From: Chloracidobacterium sp.
GTDB taxonomy: Bacteria > Acidobacteriota > Blastocatellia > Pyrinomonadales > Pyrinomonadaceae
Direction of reading: 5' to 3'
DNA: 64,000 bases
Assembly (NCBI GenBank): GCA_015075585.1
Contig: JABTUB010000002.1
Location: 124,001-188,000, forward strand
Shown: positions 7,184-17,209 of the stretch, piece by piece
How positions within the stretch are numbered: position 1 is the first letter of the stretch
How the letters are laid out: each line of letters starts with the position of its first letter
Translations under genes and position numbers: made by a program
The notes under the pieces: generated by a model
What the model saw: only the letters and a program-made list of their open reading frames with translations
Told to the model about the DNA's origin: nothing
Databases searched by the model: none

Positions 7184-7796
7184 ACAGTCGAAGTTGCTCA
7201 CGGGTACTTTGACCAGCACCGGGAGGTGGATGGGTTGCGGCGACGCATCTCTTCGAAAGACGGCAGGAGCGGAAGCCACCGTTTGAAACGCCCGGAGTTG
7301 AAGCCGAAAGGCTTGTGCTGAGAACCGCTAGACAGTTCTCGATCGGCAGGACGCTTCGGCGGATCGCCTGATCTAATGTCACAGGGATAAAAACCTGAGA
7401 CGCCTTGCGAGAAATGATCAGCTCGAAAGGTGCACAAAAGTCGCTCGCGAAACCTGTTCGCAGCATACGCGAGCCTCGTTGCCGGGGACGTAACCGGCGG
7501 TGGAGGAAAAGCCACCAAAACAAAAACCTAACGGCACCTCGACAGCATCCTTGCGGTGCGAACGAGAGAAAGGATCTAAGTTCGCTTTTATTCTTCGTGC
7601 TGGCCGGCGATCAAAAGCTCCCCGCAGAGCGTCGTCGGAATAAAAAACAGGCAAGTGCCCTATGTACAAGGGCATTTGCCACACCCTTAGCCCCGCCGGT
7701 ACGCGAGTCTTCGGAATCGATGCCCAAAGGTGAATAAGGAAAAAACAAAAGCGTTGATCTTTTCAAGCAATTGAAAAGATCAACGCTTTTGTTTTT
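7184..7796 (+). ncRNA. Candidate large structured non-coding RNA (~600 nt), unassigned family
   Basis: The stretch runs from a near-consensus promoter to a very strong terminator, has no plausible gene, and is dense in stable hairpins. Examples: AAGCC-GAAA-GGCTT at 7301-7314; GAGAAC/GTTCTC at 7320-7340; an arm at 7341-7373 capped by CGC-TTCG-GCG; CTCGCG/CGCGAG at 7444-7473; GCCGG/CCGGC at 7481-7498; GGTGG/CCACC at 7499-7516; and an 11-bp stem at 7650-7680. GNRA and UUCG tetraloops recur, as in folded functional RNAs. I compared it by eye with RNase P RNA, tmRNA, SRP RNA, 6S RNA and group II domain V and found none of their conserved cores. Expression and function are inferred. Confidence 0.55.
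7741..7796. terminator. Perfect 26-bp bidirectional terminator
   Basis: The arms 7741-7766 and 7771-7796 are perfectly complementary around a GCAA tetraloop. The outer part is A-rich on one side and T-rich on the other, so it can terminate both the candidate RNA (plus strand) and clcA (minus strand). The clcA stop codon at 7795-7797 overlaps its edge. Confidence 0.85.
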
Positions 7797-9690
7797 ATGC
7801 GCCGTCTTCATCATGATCATCCTTCTGCTCGCTGCCTCGGGCGGACTTTGCACGGGCCTTCGCCATGGCCAATACCGATGGAAGCTGCAGCACCTGTTCC
7901 CTTCGGGTTTCGGCCTCGAGGTGCAGCACTCGTGCCGAAAGCAGGTTATTGAGCGAGATCGTGCCAAGCAATCGCGTCGGATCTTCGCGATCAACAACCG
8001 GAAACCGCGTAATGCCCGTTGCTGCCATCCTTTCAACGACCGGCCTCAGCGGTTCATCATCAAAGACCACCTGCGGATCGTAATGCGTGATCTCAGAGAG
8101 CCGCCCGTTCGGGTCGCGGTCGGCTCTTTGGATAGCAGCGCGTAGGTCGCGGCGGGTTACGACACCTACCAACCTATCGTCCGCGTCCACAACCGGGTAC
8201 ATATGTTGGACTCGATCGGAGAGGTCTGATGATATCAATCGAGCCAACTCCTTATTCGTACGCCCCTCATGCAAGGCGTCAATATCAGTACGCATAACCT
8301 CCCGTGCAAATGTTATCTCCATCGGATCGAGTGAATATTCCCGACTCATATGATAACCACGCCGAGCGATCTTTTCTGTAAGGATCGAACGGCCAAGCGT
8401 CAGAACGGTAAATGCGTGAGCGATGGTTACCGCAGTAAGCAGCGGAAGAAGCATGTTGATGTCGTGTGTCAACTCCAATGCGAACACGATACCGGTGAAC
8501 GGGGCCCTCATTGTACCGCCTAAGATCGCACCCATACAGACAAGAGGCCAAAACCCGACGCCTTCTGCAGGCAAGATGCCGCTCAAAACGCCTCCGAGTG
8601 CTCCGCCCATCATCAGTAACGGGGCTAGGACGCCGCCGGATGTACCTGAACCGAGGGAAATGATCCAGATCGAGGACTTTACAATAAGCACGCCCATAAG
8701 GACCTTGATCGGCGCCTCGGTTTGGAGGAAACCGCGTATCACGTCATAACCGACACCTAAGGACTGCGGAAAGATCAGGCCGCCGACACCAACCGCAACG
8801 CCACCGATAGCGGGCCACCACATCCAATGGATCGGAAGCTTGGCAAATGCATCCTCCGATGCATACACGCCCTTCGTCAGCAGAAGCGAGAGAACTCCGG
8901 CAAGCACGCCCGCAACGACGCACCCCAACAGTCCGTCAAACCCGACAAATCCCGGGAATGGGCCCGCCGGAAACAGCGGCGCAGGATCGAGGAGATATCG
9001 CCGTGCCGTCGTAGCCGCGGCACAGGCAAGAGCGACAGGGATCATACTTCGCGGCTTCCATTCGAACAGCAGCAGTTCGACTGCCAGCAGCACCGATGCT
9101 ATCGGTGCACCAAAGGTCGCGGCCATTCCGGCGGCTGCACCAGCTACAAGTAAAGTTTTTCTTTCGGAACTTGTAAGCCGAAAGAACTGTGCGATCATCG
9201 AGCCGAACGCACCGCCGGTCATAATGATCGGACCTTCCGCTCCGAACGGCCCGCCAGATCCGATCGAGACAGCGGACGAAAGCGGTTTCAGCAATGCGAT
9301 CTTCGGCTGGACTCGGCTGCCATTCAAAAGGATCGACTCAATAGCCTCGGGAATTCCGTGGCCCCTGATCCTCTCCGATCCGTACCGGGCCATTATTCCG
9401 ATGATCACGCCGCCAATAACCGGCACAAAGATGATGAGCCAACCAAGCGTATTTCCAGCCGGAGAGACACTTTCGAAACTCAACCGATGATAGAAGAAGA
9501 CATTTGTAAAGAATGCAATTAACCGCAGCAAGAGCCATGCGATGCCTGCCGCTGCGGTCCCAATTACGATCGCGAGGCCCGAGATGCGAATTATCCGCCG
9601 TTTTGTAGTGAAGTCACCGAGATCAGCGGCACTTGAATTCTCAAAGCGTGTCCAAAACCCCGTATTTTCCGCAACGGTACCATCTGTCAT
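7795..9690 (-). CDS. ClC-family chloride channel/antiporter with C-terminal CBS pair
   Basis: A 631-residue inner-membrane protein. The membrane core (about 40-450) carries ClC signatures: RGHGIPEAIE, GSGGPFGAEGP with the gating Glu, and GVLAPLLMMG. A Glu in LLLFEWKP aligns plausibly with the internal proton glutamate of antiporters, favouring Cl-/H+ exchange over a pure channel. Two CBS domains follow at about 475-595 (MYPVVDADDRLVGVV; RFPVVDREDPTRLLG), probably a nucleotide-sensing regulatory module. A strong GGAGGGGG precedes the ATG. It converges on the candidate RNA gene and shares its terminator. Confidence 0.9.
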   Translation of the reverse strand: MTDGTVAENTGFWTRFENSSAADLGDFTTKRRIIRISGLAIVIGTAAAGIAWLLLRLIAFFTNVFFYHRLSFESVSPAGNTLGWLIIFVPVIGGVIIGIMARYGSERIRGHGIPEAIESILLNGSRVQPKIALLKPLSSAVSIGSGGPFGAEGPIIMTGGAFGSMIAQFFRLTSSERKTLLVAGAAAGMAATFGAPIASVLLAVELLLFEWKPRSMIPVALACAAATTARRYLLDPAPLFPAGPFPGFVGFDGLLGCVVAGVLAGVLSLLLTKGVYASEDAFAKLPIHWMWWPAIGGVAVGVGGLIFPQSLGVGYDVIRGFLQTEAPIKVLMGVLIVKSSIWIISLGSGTSGGVLAPLLMMGGALGGVLSGILPAEGVGFWPLVCMGAILGGTMRAPFTGIVFALELTHDINMLLPLLTAVTIAHAFTVLTLGRSILTEKIARRGYHMSREYSLDPMEITFAREVMRTDIDALHEGRTNKELARLISSDLSDRVQHMYPVVDADDRLVGVVTRRDLRAAIQRADRDPNGRLSEITHYDPQVVFDDEPLRPVVERMAATGITRFPVVDREDPTRLLGTISLNNLLSARVLHLEAETRREQVLQLPSVLAMAKARAKSARGSEQKDDHDEDGA

Positions 9691-9821
9691 TTTCCCCCTC
9701 CCTGAATACTCAAAGAAACGAAAATATCATCTTTGGACCTCCGATGCAGGTCTAAAAGCACGAATCGTGCTGCCGCATTTGTTAACCGTTGCCGCCCGCG
9801 AATAGAATTGCACTCGGAAGG

Positions 9822-10832
9822 ATGTTTCTTGATCGCGTCAAGATAAGAGTCAAAGCCGGCGACGGCGGCAACGGCGTAACGGCCTTTCGGCGCGAGAAAT
9901 TCGTGCCTCGCGGCGGCCCTTCGGGCGGCGACGGCGGTGTCGGAGGCAGCGTCTGGATAGAATCGTCAGAGGGCCTCAACACGCTGCTCCATCTGCGCTA
10001 CAACCCCGAACACAAGGCAGAGCGTGGCCGGCACGGCGAAGGCTCGAATCGTTTTGGAAAAGACGGCGCTGACACGACGGTCGGTGTTCCTGTAGGTACG
10101 CAGGTGTTCGATGCCGCGACCGATGAGTTGCTCTTCGATTTTACGGAGCCGGGCCAGCGATACCTTGCAGCAAAGGGCGGCAAGGGCGGCTGGGGCAACG
10201 CTCACTTTGCAACTGCGACTCGACAGGCACCAAAATTTCATTACGACGGTCGCCCCGGCGAGGAACGCGAACTCCAACTCGAACTGAAGTTGATCGCCGA
10301 CGTCGGCCTCGTCGGTTATCCGAACGCCGGCAAATCTACTTTGATCTCGGTGATCTCGGCCGCAAAACCAAAGATCGCCGATTATCCCTTCACGACTCTA
10401 GAACCAAATCTCGGCGTTGTGGATATGGGCGATTACCGTACGCTCGTCGTTGCCGATATACCCGGGCTTATCGAAGGTGCATCGGACGGTGCGGGCCTCG
10501 GCCATCGATTTCTGCGTCACGTAGAACGCACAAAGCTGATCCTCCACCTTGTTGATATCTCATCGTTGTCGGGCCGCGACCCGGTCAGTGATTACGAGGT
10601 CATCAACCGCGAATTGGCGAAATATGATGCTAACCTTGCCGAACGTGAGCAGATCGTGGTCGCCACAAAGATCGACTCGCTAGATGACCCGGAACGCCTT
10701 GAGAACCTGAAGGCACGTGTCAAAAAGGATAAGCGCCGATTCTTCGCAATTTCATCGGTCGCAAATCGCGGCATCAAAGAACTGATGACCGCAGTGGCCG
10801 ACCGTATCTTCAGGCCGGAAGAAGACCGATGA
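9822..10832 (+). CDS. obg: GTPase Obg/CgtA
   Basis: A 336-residue ribosome-assembly and stress GTPase. The glycine-rich Obg fold starts at [18 protein letters not shown], which fixes the likely start at 9822; an upstream in-frame TTG at 9789 would add 11 atypical residues. G motifs: G1 [10 protein letters not shown]3 [10 protein letters not shown]4 TKID. The protein ends soon after the G domain, so the optional OCT domain is absent. GGAAGG abuts the ATG directly, too close for a normal Shine-Dalgarno. It heads a run of overlapping genes through comF. Confidence 0.94.
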   Translation: MFLDRVKIRVKAGDGGNGVTAFRREKFVPRGGPSGGDGGVGGSVWIESSEGLNTLLHLRYNPEHKAERGRHGEGSNRFGKDGADTTVGVPVGTQVFDAATDELLFDFTEPGQRYLAAKGGKGGWGNAHFATATRQAPKFHYDGRPGEERELQLELKLIADVGLVGYPNAGKSTLISVISAAKPKIADYPFTTLEPNLGVVDMGDYRTLVVADIPGLIEGASDGAGLGHRFLRHVERTKLILHLVDISSLSGRDPVSDYEVINRELAKYDANLAEREQIVVATKIDSLDDPERLENLKARVKKDKRRFFAISSVANRGIKELMTAVADRIFRPEEDR

Positions 10833-11470
10833 AAATCACTGCGTTCTATGGAGGCTCGTTCGACCCGGTGCACAACGGCCATATCGCGGTCGCACGGCAA
10901 CTGCTGCAGCACACGCCGCTCGATTCCGTGGTGCTTGTACCGGCATTTCATGCACCTCATAAGGTACGGCTTCAGCCGACATCGGCTTACGATCGCTATG
11001 CAATGCTGTGTCTGGCCACCGAGGCTGATCCCGGGATCAGCGTTTCGCGGATGGAGATCGAGGCTCCGGAACGTCCGTATTCACTCGAGACCTTGACCCG
11101 CATTCTCGAATCGACGACGCCCGAAGAGGTCTTTTTTGTGATCGGTGCGGATTCTTGGCGTGACATCAGGACGTGGCGGGAATGGGAGACAGTGCTGACA
11201 ATGGTGAACATACTTGTTGTCACAAGGCCGGGCGTAGAACTCGCCGCCGCCCACGTCTCGGATAAGGTGCGCGATCGGATCATCGACCTTCGAGGATTTG
11301 ATGACCTGCAATTTTCGAACGGCCTGCACGTTTACTTCACGGACCTTGTGAACATGGACGTTTCAGCGACCGAGATAAGGCAGAAGGTGCGCCGCGATGA
11401 CGCGTCGTGGCGTAGCGATGTTCCGGCAAACGTTGTAAACTACATTGAAAAGTATCGGATCTATAAGTAA
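10829..11470 (+). CDS. nadD: Nicotinate-nucleotide adenylyltransferase
   Basis: A 213-residue NAD-biosynthesis enzyme that adenylates nicotinate mononucleotide. It has the nucleotidyltransferase motif [12 protein letters not shown] at the N-terminus and the C-terminal [10 protein letters not shown] (the S-x-T-x-x-R signature). The start overlaps the obg stop in ATGA, suggesting translational coupling. The nadD-rsfS arrangement is common across bacteria. Confidence 0.95.
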   Translation: MKITAFYGGSFDPVHNGHIAVARQLLQHTPLDSVVLVPAFHAPHKVRLQPTSAYDRYAMLCLATEADPGISVSRMEIEAPERPYSLETLTRILESTTPEEVFFVIGADSWRDIRTWREWETVLTMVNILVVTRPGVELAAAHVSDKVRDRIIDLRGFDDLQFSNGLHVYFTDLVNMDVSATEIRQKVRRDDASWRSDVPANVVNYIEKYRIYK

Positions 11471-11895
11471 TGGAAGAAATTCAGGAGAAATCACTCCAAC
11501 ACAGCACAGCCCGCATTGAACTCGCCGCAAAACCAACATCGTTCAAATCGCTTGATCCCGCACTCCGACTTGCGATCGAGTGCATCGACGAAAAGAAAGG
11601 TATTGACATCGTCGGCCTCGACCTGCGCGAAATAGCAAGCTTTACGGAGTTCTTCGTTATTGCAAGCGGAAGCAATCAGCGGCAAGTGCAGGCTATCGCC
11701 GACGAGATATCTGAACAGCTAAAGAAACAATGCGGCGTCAGTGCTCTCCGAATCGAAGGATACAATACCGCCGAGTGGATCCTGCTGGATTACGGCGACT
11801 TCATCGTCCACCTTTTCGATCGCGACGCGAGAGAGTTCTACGACCTCGCCCGTCTGTGGCGCGATGCTCGAAAGGTCGAGATCGACATTACATGA
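11470..11895 (+). CDS. rsfS: Ribosomal silencing factor RsfS
   Basis: A 141-residue Iojap/RsfS protein that binds L14 and blocks subunit joining in starvation. The core (about 35-130) contains DLREIASFTEFFVIASGSNQ and the GYNTAEWILLDYGDFIVHLF segment. About 30 extra residues precede the core. The start overlaps the nadD stop by one base (TAATG) and the end overlaps rlmH. Confidence 0.95.
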   Translation: MEEIQEKSLQHSTARIELAAKPTSFKSLDPALRLAIECIDEKKGIDIVGLDLREIASFTEFFVIASGSNQRQVQAIADEISEQLKKQCGVSALRIEGYNTAEWILLDYGDFIVHLFDRDAREFYDLARLWRDARKVEIDIT

Positions 11896-12335
11896 AACTG
11901 CGTTTTCTCTGGGTCGGCAAGACCCGTAACAGGCATTTTGAGGCGCTGCAGTCCGATTATCTGCGGCGCCTTTCGCATTTTGCCAAGTGCGAGGTAACCG
12001 AAGTTCGCGACGGCGGCGGCCCCGAAGCTGAAGGCAAACGCATCTTGGAACGCCTCGGCTCGACATCCGCCGTCTGTCTTTTGGATATTAACGGCGAGAA
12101 ATATACATCACACGGACTGGCTCAACTGATCGAACGCTGGCAGACGGACGGGCGAAAGGAAACGACGTTTATCATCGGTGGTGCCGAAGGGGTCTCTGCT
12201 GCGGTTGCCGAACGTGCCGACCATAGGTTATCCTTATCGTTTCTCACATTGACGCACGAGATGGCTCGTGTGATCTTGGCGGAGCAATTATATAGGGCAT
12301 TTACGATAATAAAGGGCTTTCCGTATCAAAAATGA
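11892..12335 (+). CDS. rlmH: 23S rRNA (pseudouridine1915-N3)-methyltransferase
   Basis: A 147-residue SPOUT methyltransferase that modifies helix 69 of 23S rRNA. The start MKLRFLWVGKTRN is typical and overlaps the rsfS stop (ATGA), although the reading frame is open further upstream. Signatures are FIIGGAEGV for the trefoil-knot SAM site and the C-terminal LAEQLYRAFTIIKGFPYQK with its conserved Tyr. The rsfS-rlmH order is conserved in many bacteria. Confidence 0.95.
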   Translation: MKLRFLWVGKTRNRHFEALQSDYLRRLSHFAKCEVTEVRDGGGPEAEGKRILERLGSTSAVCLLDINGEKYTSHGLAQLIERWQTDGRKETTFIIGGAEGVSAAVAERADHRLSLSFLTLTHEMARVILAEQLYRAFTIIKGFPYQK

Positions 12336-12685
12336 GTAAATTGAATGTAAAAGAGATCACCAAAAAGCTTCATCATGAGCGTGCCGTACTGATCGATAAG
12401 CTGAAAGGGAACGACCTGTCGATCGATGATTCGGAAACGCCGGATCCGGTCGATCTTGCGGTACGCAATTATTCGAAGAATGTAATGCTCGCGGTCTCCG
12501 AGAACGAGAGCCGTCAGTTGACACTTATAGACGAGGCCCTTGTACGCATCGCGGATGAAGAATACGGCAAATGCCAGAACTGTGAAAAGGCCATTAATCC
12601 AAAACGGCTCGGCGCGATCCCTTGGGCACGATATTGTCTTGATTGTCAGGCACTGTTGGAGCAAGGCCTGCTTGACGAAGAATGA
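12332..12685 (+). CDS. DksA/TraR-family zinc-finger protein
   Basis: A 117-residue protein with an N-terminal coiled-coil-like half and a C-terminal zinc finger: CQNCEKAI near 86-93 and CLDCQ near 105-109 give the C-x2-C...C-x2-C pattern of DksA/TraR proteins. Such proteins bind the RNA polymerase secondary channel and adjust transcription, often with ppGpp. It overlaps the rlmH stop (ATGA), so it is made together with ribosome factors. Whether it is true DksA or a shorter relative cannot be told by eye. Confidence 0.85.
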   Translation: MSKLNVKEITKKLHHERAVLIDKLKGNDLSIDDSETPDPVDLAVRNYSKNVMLAVSENESRQLTLIDEALVRIADEEYGKCQNCEKAINPKRLGAIPWARYCLDCQALLEQGLLDEE

Positions 12686-13413
12686 TCTTTGACCGAGCCA
12701 GAGACTTGGCGATCTCCCTTCTATACCCTCAGGGCTGCAAGATCTGCGGCAAATTGATCGAAAATTCTGATGACGGCGTTGCTTGCGGCGATTGTTGGCG
12801 GCAGACGCACATCTTTAGCGGCGACGAGATCCTGTGCGGCAAATGCGGGGCTCTGCTCGGCACACAAGGCGGCCCGCTTGCTGTTCGCTGTCATAGATGC
12901 GATGAGCAGCATTTTGACCATGCAAAGGCTATCGGCGTTCATGAATTCGCTTTGGCAGCTTCGATCAATCACTTAAAGAGATATCCGGATATTCCGAAGC
13001 ATTTACGGAACTTGATCGAAAGCTGCTCCGCGACATTGCCTTTCACGAATATCGATCTCCTTATGCCCGTGCCTCTCTCATCGCAGCGACTGCTCGAGCG
13101 CGGATTCGATCAGGCATTGCTTATTGCAAGGATCGCGGCAAAGATGCTTGACCTGCCGATAGACGGTCATTCCCTTTCGAGGACGCGGCACACGCCAGTT
13201 CACCGTGTCGGCATGGATCGCAAGGCCCGCGAATTGACTCTCAATAATGTGTTCGATGTCGTAAGGCCGAAGCTCATTGCGGGCCGAAATATTCTTCTCG
13301 TAGATGACGTCTTTACAACAGGAGCAACGACGTCAGCTTGTGCCGCCGCTCTCAAAAAAGCAGGCGCGGCGAGCGTCAATGTTTTCACGCTCGCACGCGC
13401 CGTTCTGAATTAA
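12682..13413 (+). CDS. comF: ComF-family phosphoribosyltransferase-like protein
   Basis: A 243-residue protein. An N-terminal double zinc motif (CKICGK, CGDC, CGKCG, CHRCDE at about 14-75) is followed by a type I phosphoribosyltransferase fold with PRPP loop ILLVDDVFTTGATTSA near 213-228. ComF proteins act in DNA uptake or recombination in competent bacteria; the enzymatic substrate is unknown. It overlaps the DksA-like gene (ATGA) and ends the operon, with its stop 9 bp from the convergent dehydrogenase gene. Confidence 0.88.
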   Translation: MIFDRARDLAISLLYPQGCKICGKLIENSDDGVACGDCWRQTHIFSGDEILCGKCGALLGTQGGPLAVRCHRCDEQHFDHAKAIGVHEFALAASINHLKRYPDIPKHLRNLIESCSATLPFTNIDLLMPVPLSSQRLLERGFDQALLIARIAAKMLDLPIDGHSLSRTRHTPVHRVGMDRKARELTLNNVFDVVRPKLIAGRNILLVDDVFTTGATTSACAAALKKAGAASVNVFTLARAVLN

Positions 13414-13422
13414 GACCGCTCT

Positions 13423-15414
13423 TTACGGATTATCGCTCTGCGGAGCGGGTATGTCACCGTTCAGCCCGAATTGGAAGATCCTTGTCGAGCCGTTCGAACT
13501 GTTGACGATGTACCACACGCCGTTCGACGGCCGAAAGACCGCGATGTCATCCTTGCCGTCGCCGTCATAATCGCCGACCGCTGGCACATCGCCGCTGATG
13601 CCCCATTGCTGAGCATAAAAGCCTGCCGTGCTTCGATTCTGATACCAAATACCGGTCGACGGGCGAAAGACGGCTTGATCGGCCTTCCCGTCAAAATCAT
13701 AATCGCCGGGTACCGGCACATCGCCCGCCATGCCGAAGTGCGTAACGACATACTGCCCGTTGATGCTGTTCAGCCGATGCCAATCGCCGTCGCTCGGACG
13801 CCATACGCTTATATCGGATTTGCCGTCAGTGTCGTAGTCGGCCGCAACCGGAATATCGCCGTTCTGCCCGAACGGAACAACGAGATAGTTATTGGGATCC
13901 GTTGTGCGGCGTATCCACCATGTGCCGGTCGAGGGCCGGAAAACGGCTATATCCGCTTTTGCATCGCCGTCAAAGTCGCCTTGTGCAGGAATGTCGCCCG
14001 CAGAACCGAACGGCACAACACCCGCGGTTGAATCACTGCTTCGAAAGTAGTACCAGACATTTGTCGATGGCCGATACACCGCGATGTCCGAGATGTTGTC
14101 ACCGTCGTAATCCTCAACGACGGGTTGGTCGCCATTCAATCCGAATTGCTGAATGCGATAGGTACTGTCCGAGCTGTTATAGGCGTACCACATTCCGGTC
14201 GAGGGACGAAAAACGGAAATGTCGGTCTTAAAGTCGCCGTCGAGGTCGGCTGACGCTTTTGCTCTTACGATCTTCTCGAGCGTTCCGGTCGTGTTGGCGA
14301 TTCCGACCGTGTACAACTCGCCATCGTCATCCTCACCAAATGAGGAATAAAGACGGGTGGTATCAAGCAATGCGATCGTGTTCTGTTCGTTTATAAAGAC
14401 CTCGCCCGTACAATAATCGCCGTAAACGTACGTGCCGGGCACGAAAGTATTCTGTGTGCCTCGGTAAACATATCCGCCGACCACGCTGCAGCGCGAACCT
14501 GTTTGATATTGATAGATCGGCATGAGATAGTTCGCCGGATTGCAAAGGCCGGGGTCGTTTCCCGTACACTGCGTTCCTTCATAAACACGCCATCCGTAAT
14601 TGCCGCCGAGCGTAATGATATCGACCTCTTCGATCGCGTTTTGGCCTACATCGCCGACCCAAAGCTGATGCGTGCCGCCGCGGTCGAACGACCAACGATA
14701 CGGATTGCGCATTCCTATTGTGTAGATCTCATCCGCACCGGGTGTCGCACCTGCGTATGGATTTGTCGGAGGAATATTGTAGGGCGGCACCTGAGTCTCA
14801 GGGACATTCACATCGATCCGAAGGAATTTACCGAGAAGCGAATTAATGTTCTGTGCATTGGCCAGAGGATCATTGCCCGAGCCGCCGTCGCCTGTTGCGG
14901 CATAAAGATAACCGTCATCAGGGCCGAATGCGATCGTTCCGCCGTTATGATTTGAGGCCAGCGTGTGCGGGATCGTGATCAACACACGGGCCGTACTCGG
15001 ATCGCCCTTATTCGGGTCGTTCGGAAATACCTTGTACTCAGCGATCTGAATTGCTCCGTCACTGCTTCGCGTGTAATAAACATAGAACTTCCGGTTATTC
15101 GTAAAATCCGGATGAAACGCAAGCCCCAATAGCCCACGCTCATTGCCGGAACTGCTGACCACGCCGGAAAGGTTGATGAAGTCCGTCGTGGCCGAAGCCC
15201 CGGGCTGCAAGACCTTAATGATACCGCGCTGCTGTACCACGAAAATTCGCTTTGTTCCATCGCGAACTGTAACCATATGAACCGGCAAGGCGAGTCCGGA
15301 AAGGACCGGGATAGTGCGGATCTTCAGCGGCGACGGTGCGGCAAAGGTTGGGCCGCCGGTCAAAAATGCCATAAGCGTCAAGGCCGCAACGGCAAAAAGA
15401 ACTATTCGTTTCAT
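13423..15414 (-). CDS. Secreted PQQ-type sugar dehydrogenase fused to FG-GAP/VCBS repeats
   Basis: 663 residues from the ATG at 15414, which has GGAG seven bases upstream and begins a clear signal peptide (MKRIVLFAVAALTLMAFLTG). Residues ~35-405 form a soluble glucose/sorbosone dehydrogenase-type beta-propeller (NERGLLGLAFHPDF, NHNGGTIAFGPDDGYLY, GMRNPYRWSFDR, GNYGWRVYEG). The rest holds about five repeats of D-x-D-x-D-G-K-x-D-I-x-V-F-R-P-S-x-G-x-W, calcium-binding FG-GAP/VCBS-like blades. It probably oxidises extracellular sugars with PQQ; the repeats may mediate attachment. A related repeat protein lies at 23187. Confidence 0.85.
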   Translation of the reverse strand: MKRIVLFAVAALTLMAFLTGGPTFAAPSPLKIRTIPVLSGLALPVHMVTVRDGTKRIFVVQQRGIIKVLQPGASATTDFINLSGVVSSSGNERGLLGLAFHPDFTNNRKFYVYYTRSSDGAIQIAEYKVFPNDPNKGDPSTARVLITIPHTLASNHNGGTIAFGPDDGYLYAATGDGGSGNDPLANAQNINSLLGKFLRIDVNVPETQVPPYNIPPTNPYAGATPGADEIYTIGMRNPYRWSFDRGGTHQLWVGDVGQNAIEEVDIITLGGNYGWRVYEGTQCTGNDPGLCNPANYLMPIYQYQTGSRCSVVGGYVYRGTQNTFVPGTYVYGDYCTGEVFINEQNTIALLDTTRLYSSFGEDDDGELYTVGIANTTGTLEKIVRAKASADLDGDFKTDISVFRPSTGMWYAYNSSDSTYRIQQFGLNGDQPVVEDYDGDNISDIAVYRPSTNVWYYFRSSDSTAGVVPFGSAGDIPAQGDFDGDAKADIAVFRPSTGTWWIRRTTDPNNYLVVPFGQNGDIPVAADYDTDGKSDISVWRPSDGDWHRLNSINGQYVVTHFGMAGDVPVPGDYDFDGKADQAVFRPSTGIWYQNRSTAGFYAQQWGISGDVPAVGDYDGDGKDDIAVFRPSNGVWYIVNSSNGSTRIFQFGLNGDIPAPQSDNP

Positions 15415-15568
15415 TTGAACTCCTAAGAACGCGCAAGCACTCCTAAATAACGGAAGCTGTACCTGCGGAAATCTGGACAAGCTTGAATGAACACTTGTCG
15501 GTGATGCGATTAAAACCGGTTAAAACCAGAATGATTGTACAACTGAACGGCGATCCGCCGCAACACAC

Positions 15569-16639
15569 CTAGAGCCTGTAGTGTACACCTTTTTTTCGCA
15601 ATGCTTCGTCCTCATTTTCGAGGTTCTGAAGGCGCAGCGTGATATCGGCGGTCATCTCAGGCCCGGCGCACTCGCCCCGCTTGAGTGCGGCAAAGCCGGC
15701 AGCGGCTATCATAGCTGCATTATCGGTGGAAAGATGCTTTGAAGGGAAATATACAGGAATGCCCAGCCGTTCTGCCGCTGCCTCAGCAGCTTCCTTAAGC
15801 GCAAGGTTACAAGCGACGCCGCCGGCAACTATGAGCGTACGAGGAAGCAGGTCTTTGGCGAGCTTTTCAAGCGTACCGACAAGGGCCTTGATCACAGCAG
15901 ATTGAAAACCGGCGGCAATGTCACGCACCTCGGGCGACGGCTCGTTCTCAATAATGTTGATCTCATTCTCGCGCAAATAACGTGAAACCGCGGTCTTAAG
16001 TCCGCTAAAGCTCAGATCGGGGCGGCCGTCGGAGATCTTCGCTTGAGGAAAATGAACCTTTCCGGCATTAACGCCCTTGGCCAACCGTTCGATCACAGGG
16101 CCGCCGGGATAGCCGAGCCCAAGCATCTTCGCAACCTTATCGAATGCCTCGCCGGCGGCGTCATCACGGGTACGCGAGACGACCTTATACTTCCCTTCCT
16201 CCGGAATATAAAAAATGTTCGTATGCCCGCCGGAAACGATCAATGCGAGAGCGGGATATTCGACCGGCGGATTCTCGAAAACGATCGAATATACGTGGCC
16301 TTCTATATGATTTACGCCCACGATCGGAATATCAAGGCCGTACGCCAAGGCCTTTGCGTAACAAACGCCAACAAGCAGCGAACCGATCAGCCCCGGCCCT
16401 TGCGTTACCGCGATCGCATCGATATCGCTGAGCCTCGTGCCCGCACGCTCAAGAGCCTCGTTTACAACAGGCTCGATCTTTTCGAGATGCTCACGCGAGG
16501 CGATCTCAGGGACGACGCCGCCCCACTCGCGGTGAATATCGACCTGCGAGGCAATGACCGACGATAAAATTTCGCGGCCGTCCCGCACCAAAGCCGCCGC
16601 CGTCTCATCACAAGAGCTTTCGATACCAAGTATGATCAT
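15569..16639 (-). CDS. tsaD: tRNA N6-threonylcarbamoyladenosine transferase TsaD
   Basis: A 356-residue ASKHA-fold enzyme that transfers the threonylcarbamoyl group to A37 of ANN-decoding tRNAs with TsaB/TsaE. Signatures: [14 protein letters not shown], metal-binding [34 protein letters not shown] and SFSGLKTA. Length is standard. The start overlaps the preceding gene's stop (ATGA at 16636-16639), so the two are coupled. Confidence 0.97.
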   Translation of the reverse strand: MIILGIESSCDETAAALVRDGREILSSVIASQVDIHREWGGVVPEIASREHLEKIEPVVNEALERAGTRLSDIDAIAVTQGPGLIGSLLVGVCYAKALAYGLDIPIVGVNHIEGHVYSIVFENPPVEYPALALIVSGGHTNIFYIPEEGKYKVVSRTRDDAAGEAFDKVAKMLGLGYPGGPVIERLAKGVNAGKVHFPQAKISDGRPDLSFSGLKTAVSRYLRENEINIIENEPSPEVRDIAAGFQSAVIKALVGTLEKLAKDLLPRTLIVAGGVACNLALKEAAEAAAERLGIPVYFPSKHLSTDNAAMIAAAGFAALKRGECAGPEMTADITLRLQNLENEDEALRKKGVHYRL

Positions 16640-16956
16640 CTGCTGAACACACTGCCCTCCGCCGAACCTTGATTAGCGAACACGTCGAACACCTCTCTTG
16701 AGTAGCTGACGCCTTCCGGAAATTGCCGCATCATTTCATCACGCAGTTGGGCGGCGTCACGCTCCAAATACTCATTGAGTGCCGCCTGATCCTCGGCAAA
16801 ATAGGCGGTCCGGTATTTGCCCTCGCGGCCGGCAAAGATCGCGTGGATGAACCGCCGCGTCGCAAGCACCTCAGTTATGTGCACCGTAACCATATAGCTT
16901 TCGTATGTTTCCCTTTGATCCGGCGCCACACTAGCTGTTACTTCATAAACGATCAT
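16636..16956 (-). CDS. DUF4286-like small protein
   Basis: A 106-residue protein beginning [20 protein letters not shown], resembling the ferredoxin-like DUF4286 family with conserved Y-E-V and W/Y-L-positioned segments and no signal peptide. Function unknown. It sits directly upstream of and overlapping tsaD by 4 nt, so it is probably cotranscribed. The family call is by pattern only. Confidence 0.65.
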   Translation of the reverse strand: MIVYEVTASVAPDQRETYESYMVTVHITEVLATRRFIHAIFAGREGKYRTAYFAEDQAALNEYLERDAAQLRDEMMRQFPEGVSYSREVFDVFANQGSAEGSVFSR

Positions 16957-17209
16957 AATTACTTTCGCAGCGAACCGCCGCAGCCTCGAACCGCCGTCAT
17001 ACCATACACTTTACCTATCGCAAGCCCGCTTGTGAAAACCAGCCGCCTCGAAAATGCTGTATATGCGAACGATCACGGTAGCCGCACCGCCGGCTTTGTC
17101 TTAAAGTTCTGCCCCGACAGCGGCACGTTCGCCGATATGAATGATTGACTTTCGCTCCGAACAGGCATATTACGGAAACGTAGGGAATGTTTTTGAAAGG
17201 AGGCTGAAT

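Noticed and set aside
7184-7740. RNase P RNA or tmRNA identity for the gene-free region
   Set aside because: The conserved cores (GGAAAGUCC and the P4 region of RNase P; the tRNA-like 3' end and tag frame of tmRNA) are not present on either strand.
7405-8036. Several 60-140-residue open frames across the candidate RNA region and its terminator
   Set aside because: Overlapping on both strands, without Shine-Dalgarno, domain or sensible composition, and some run through the terminator.
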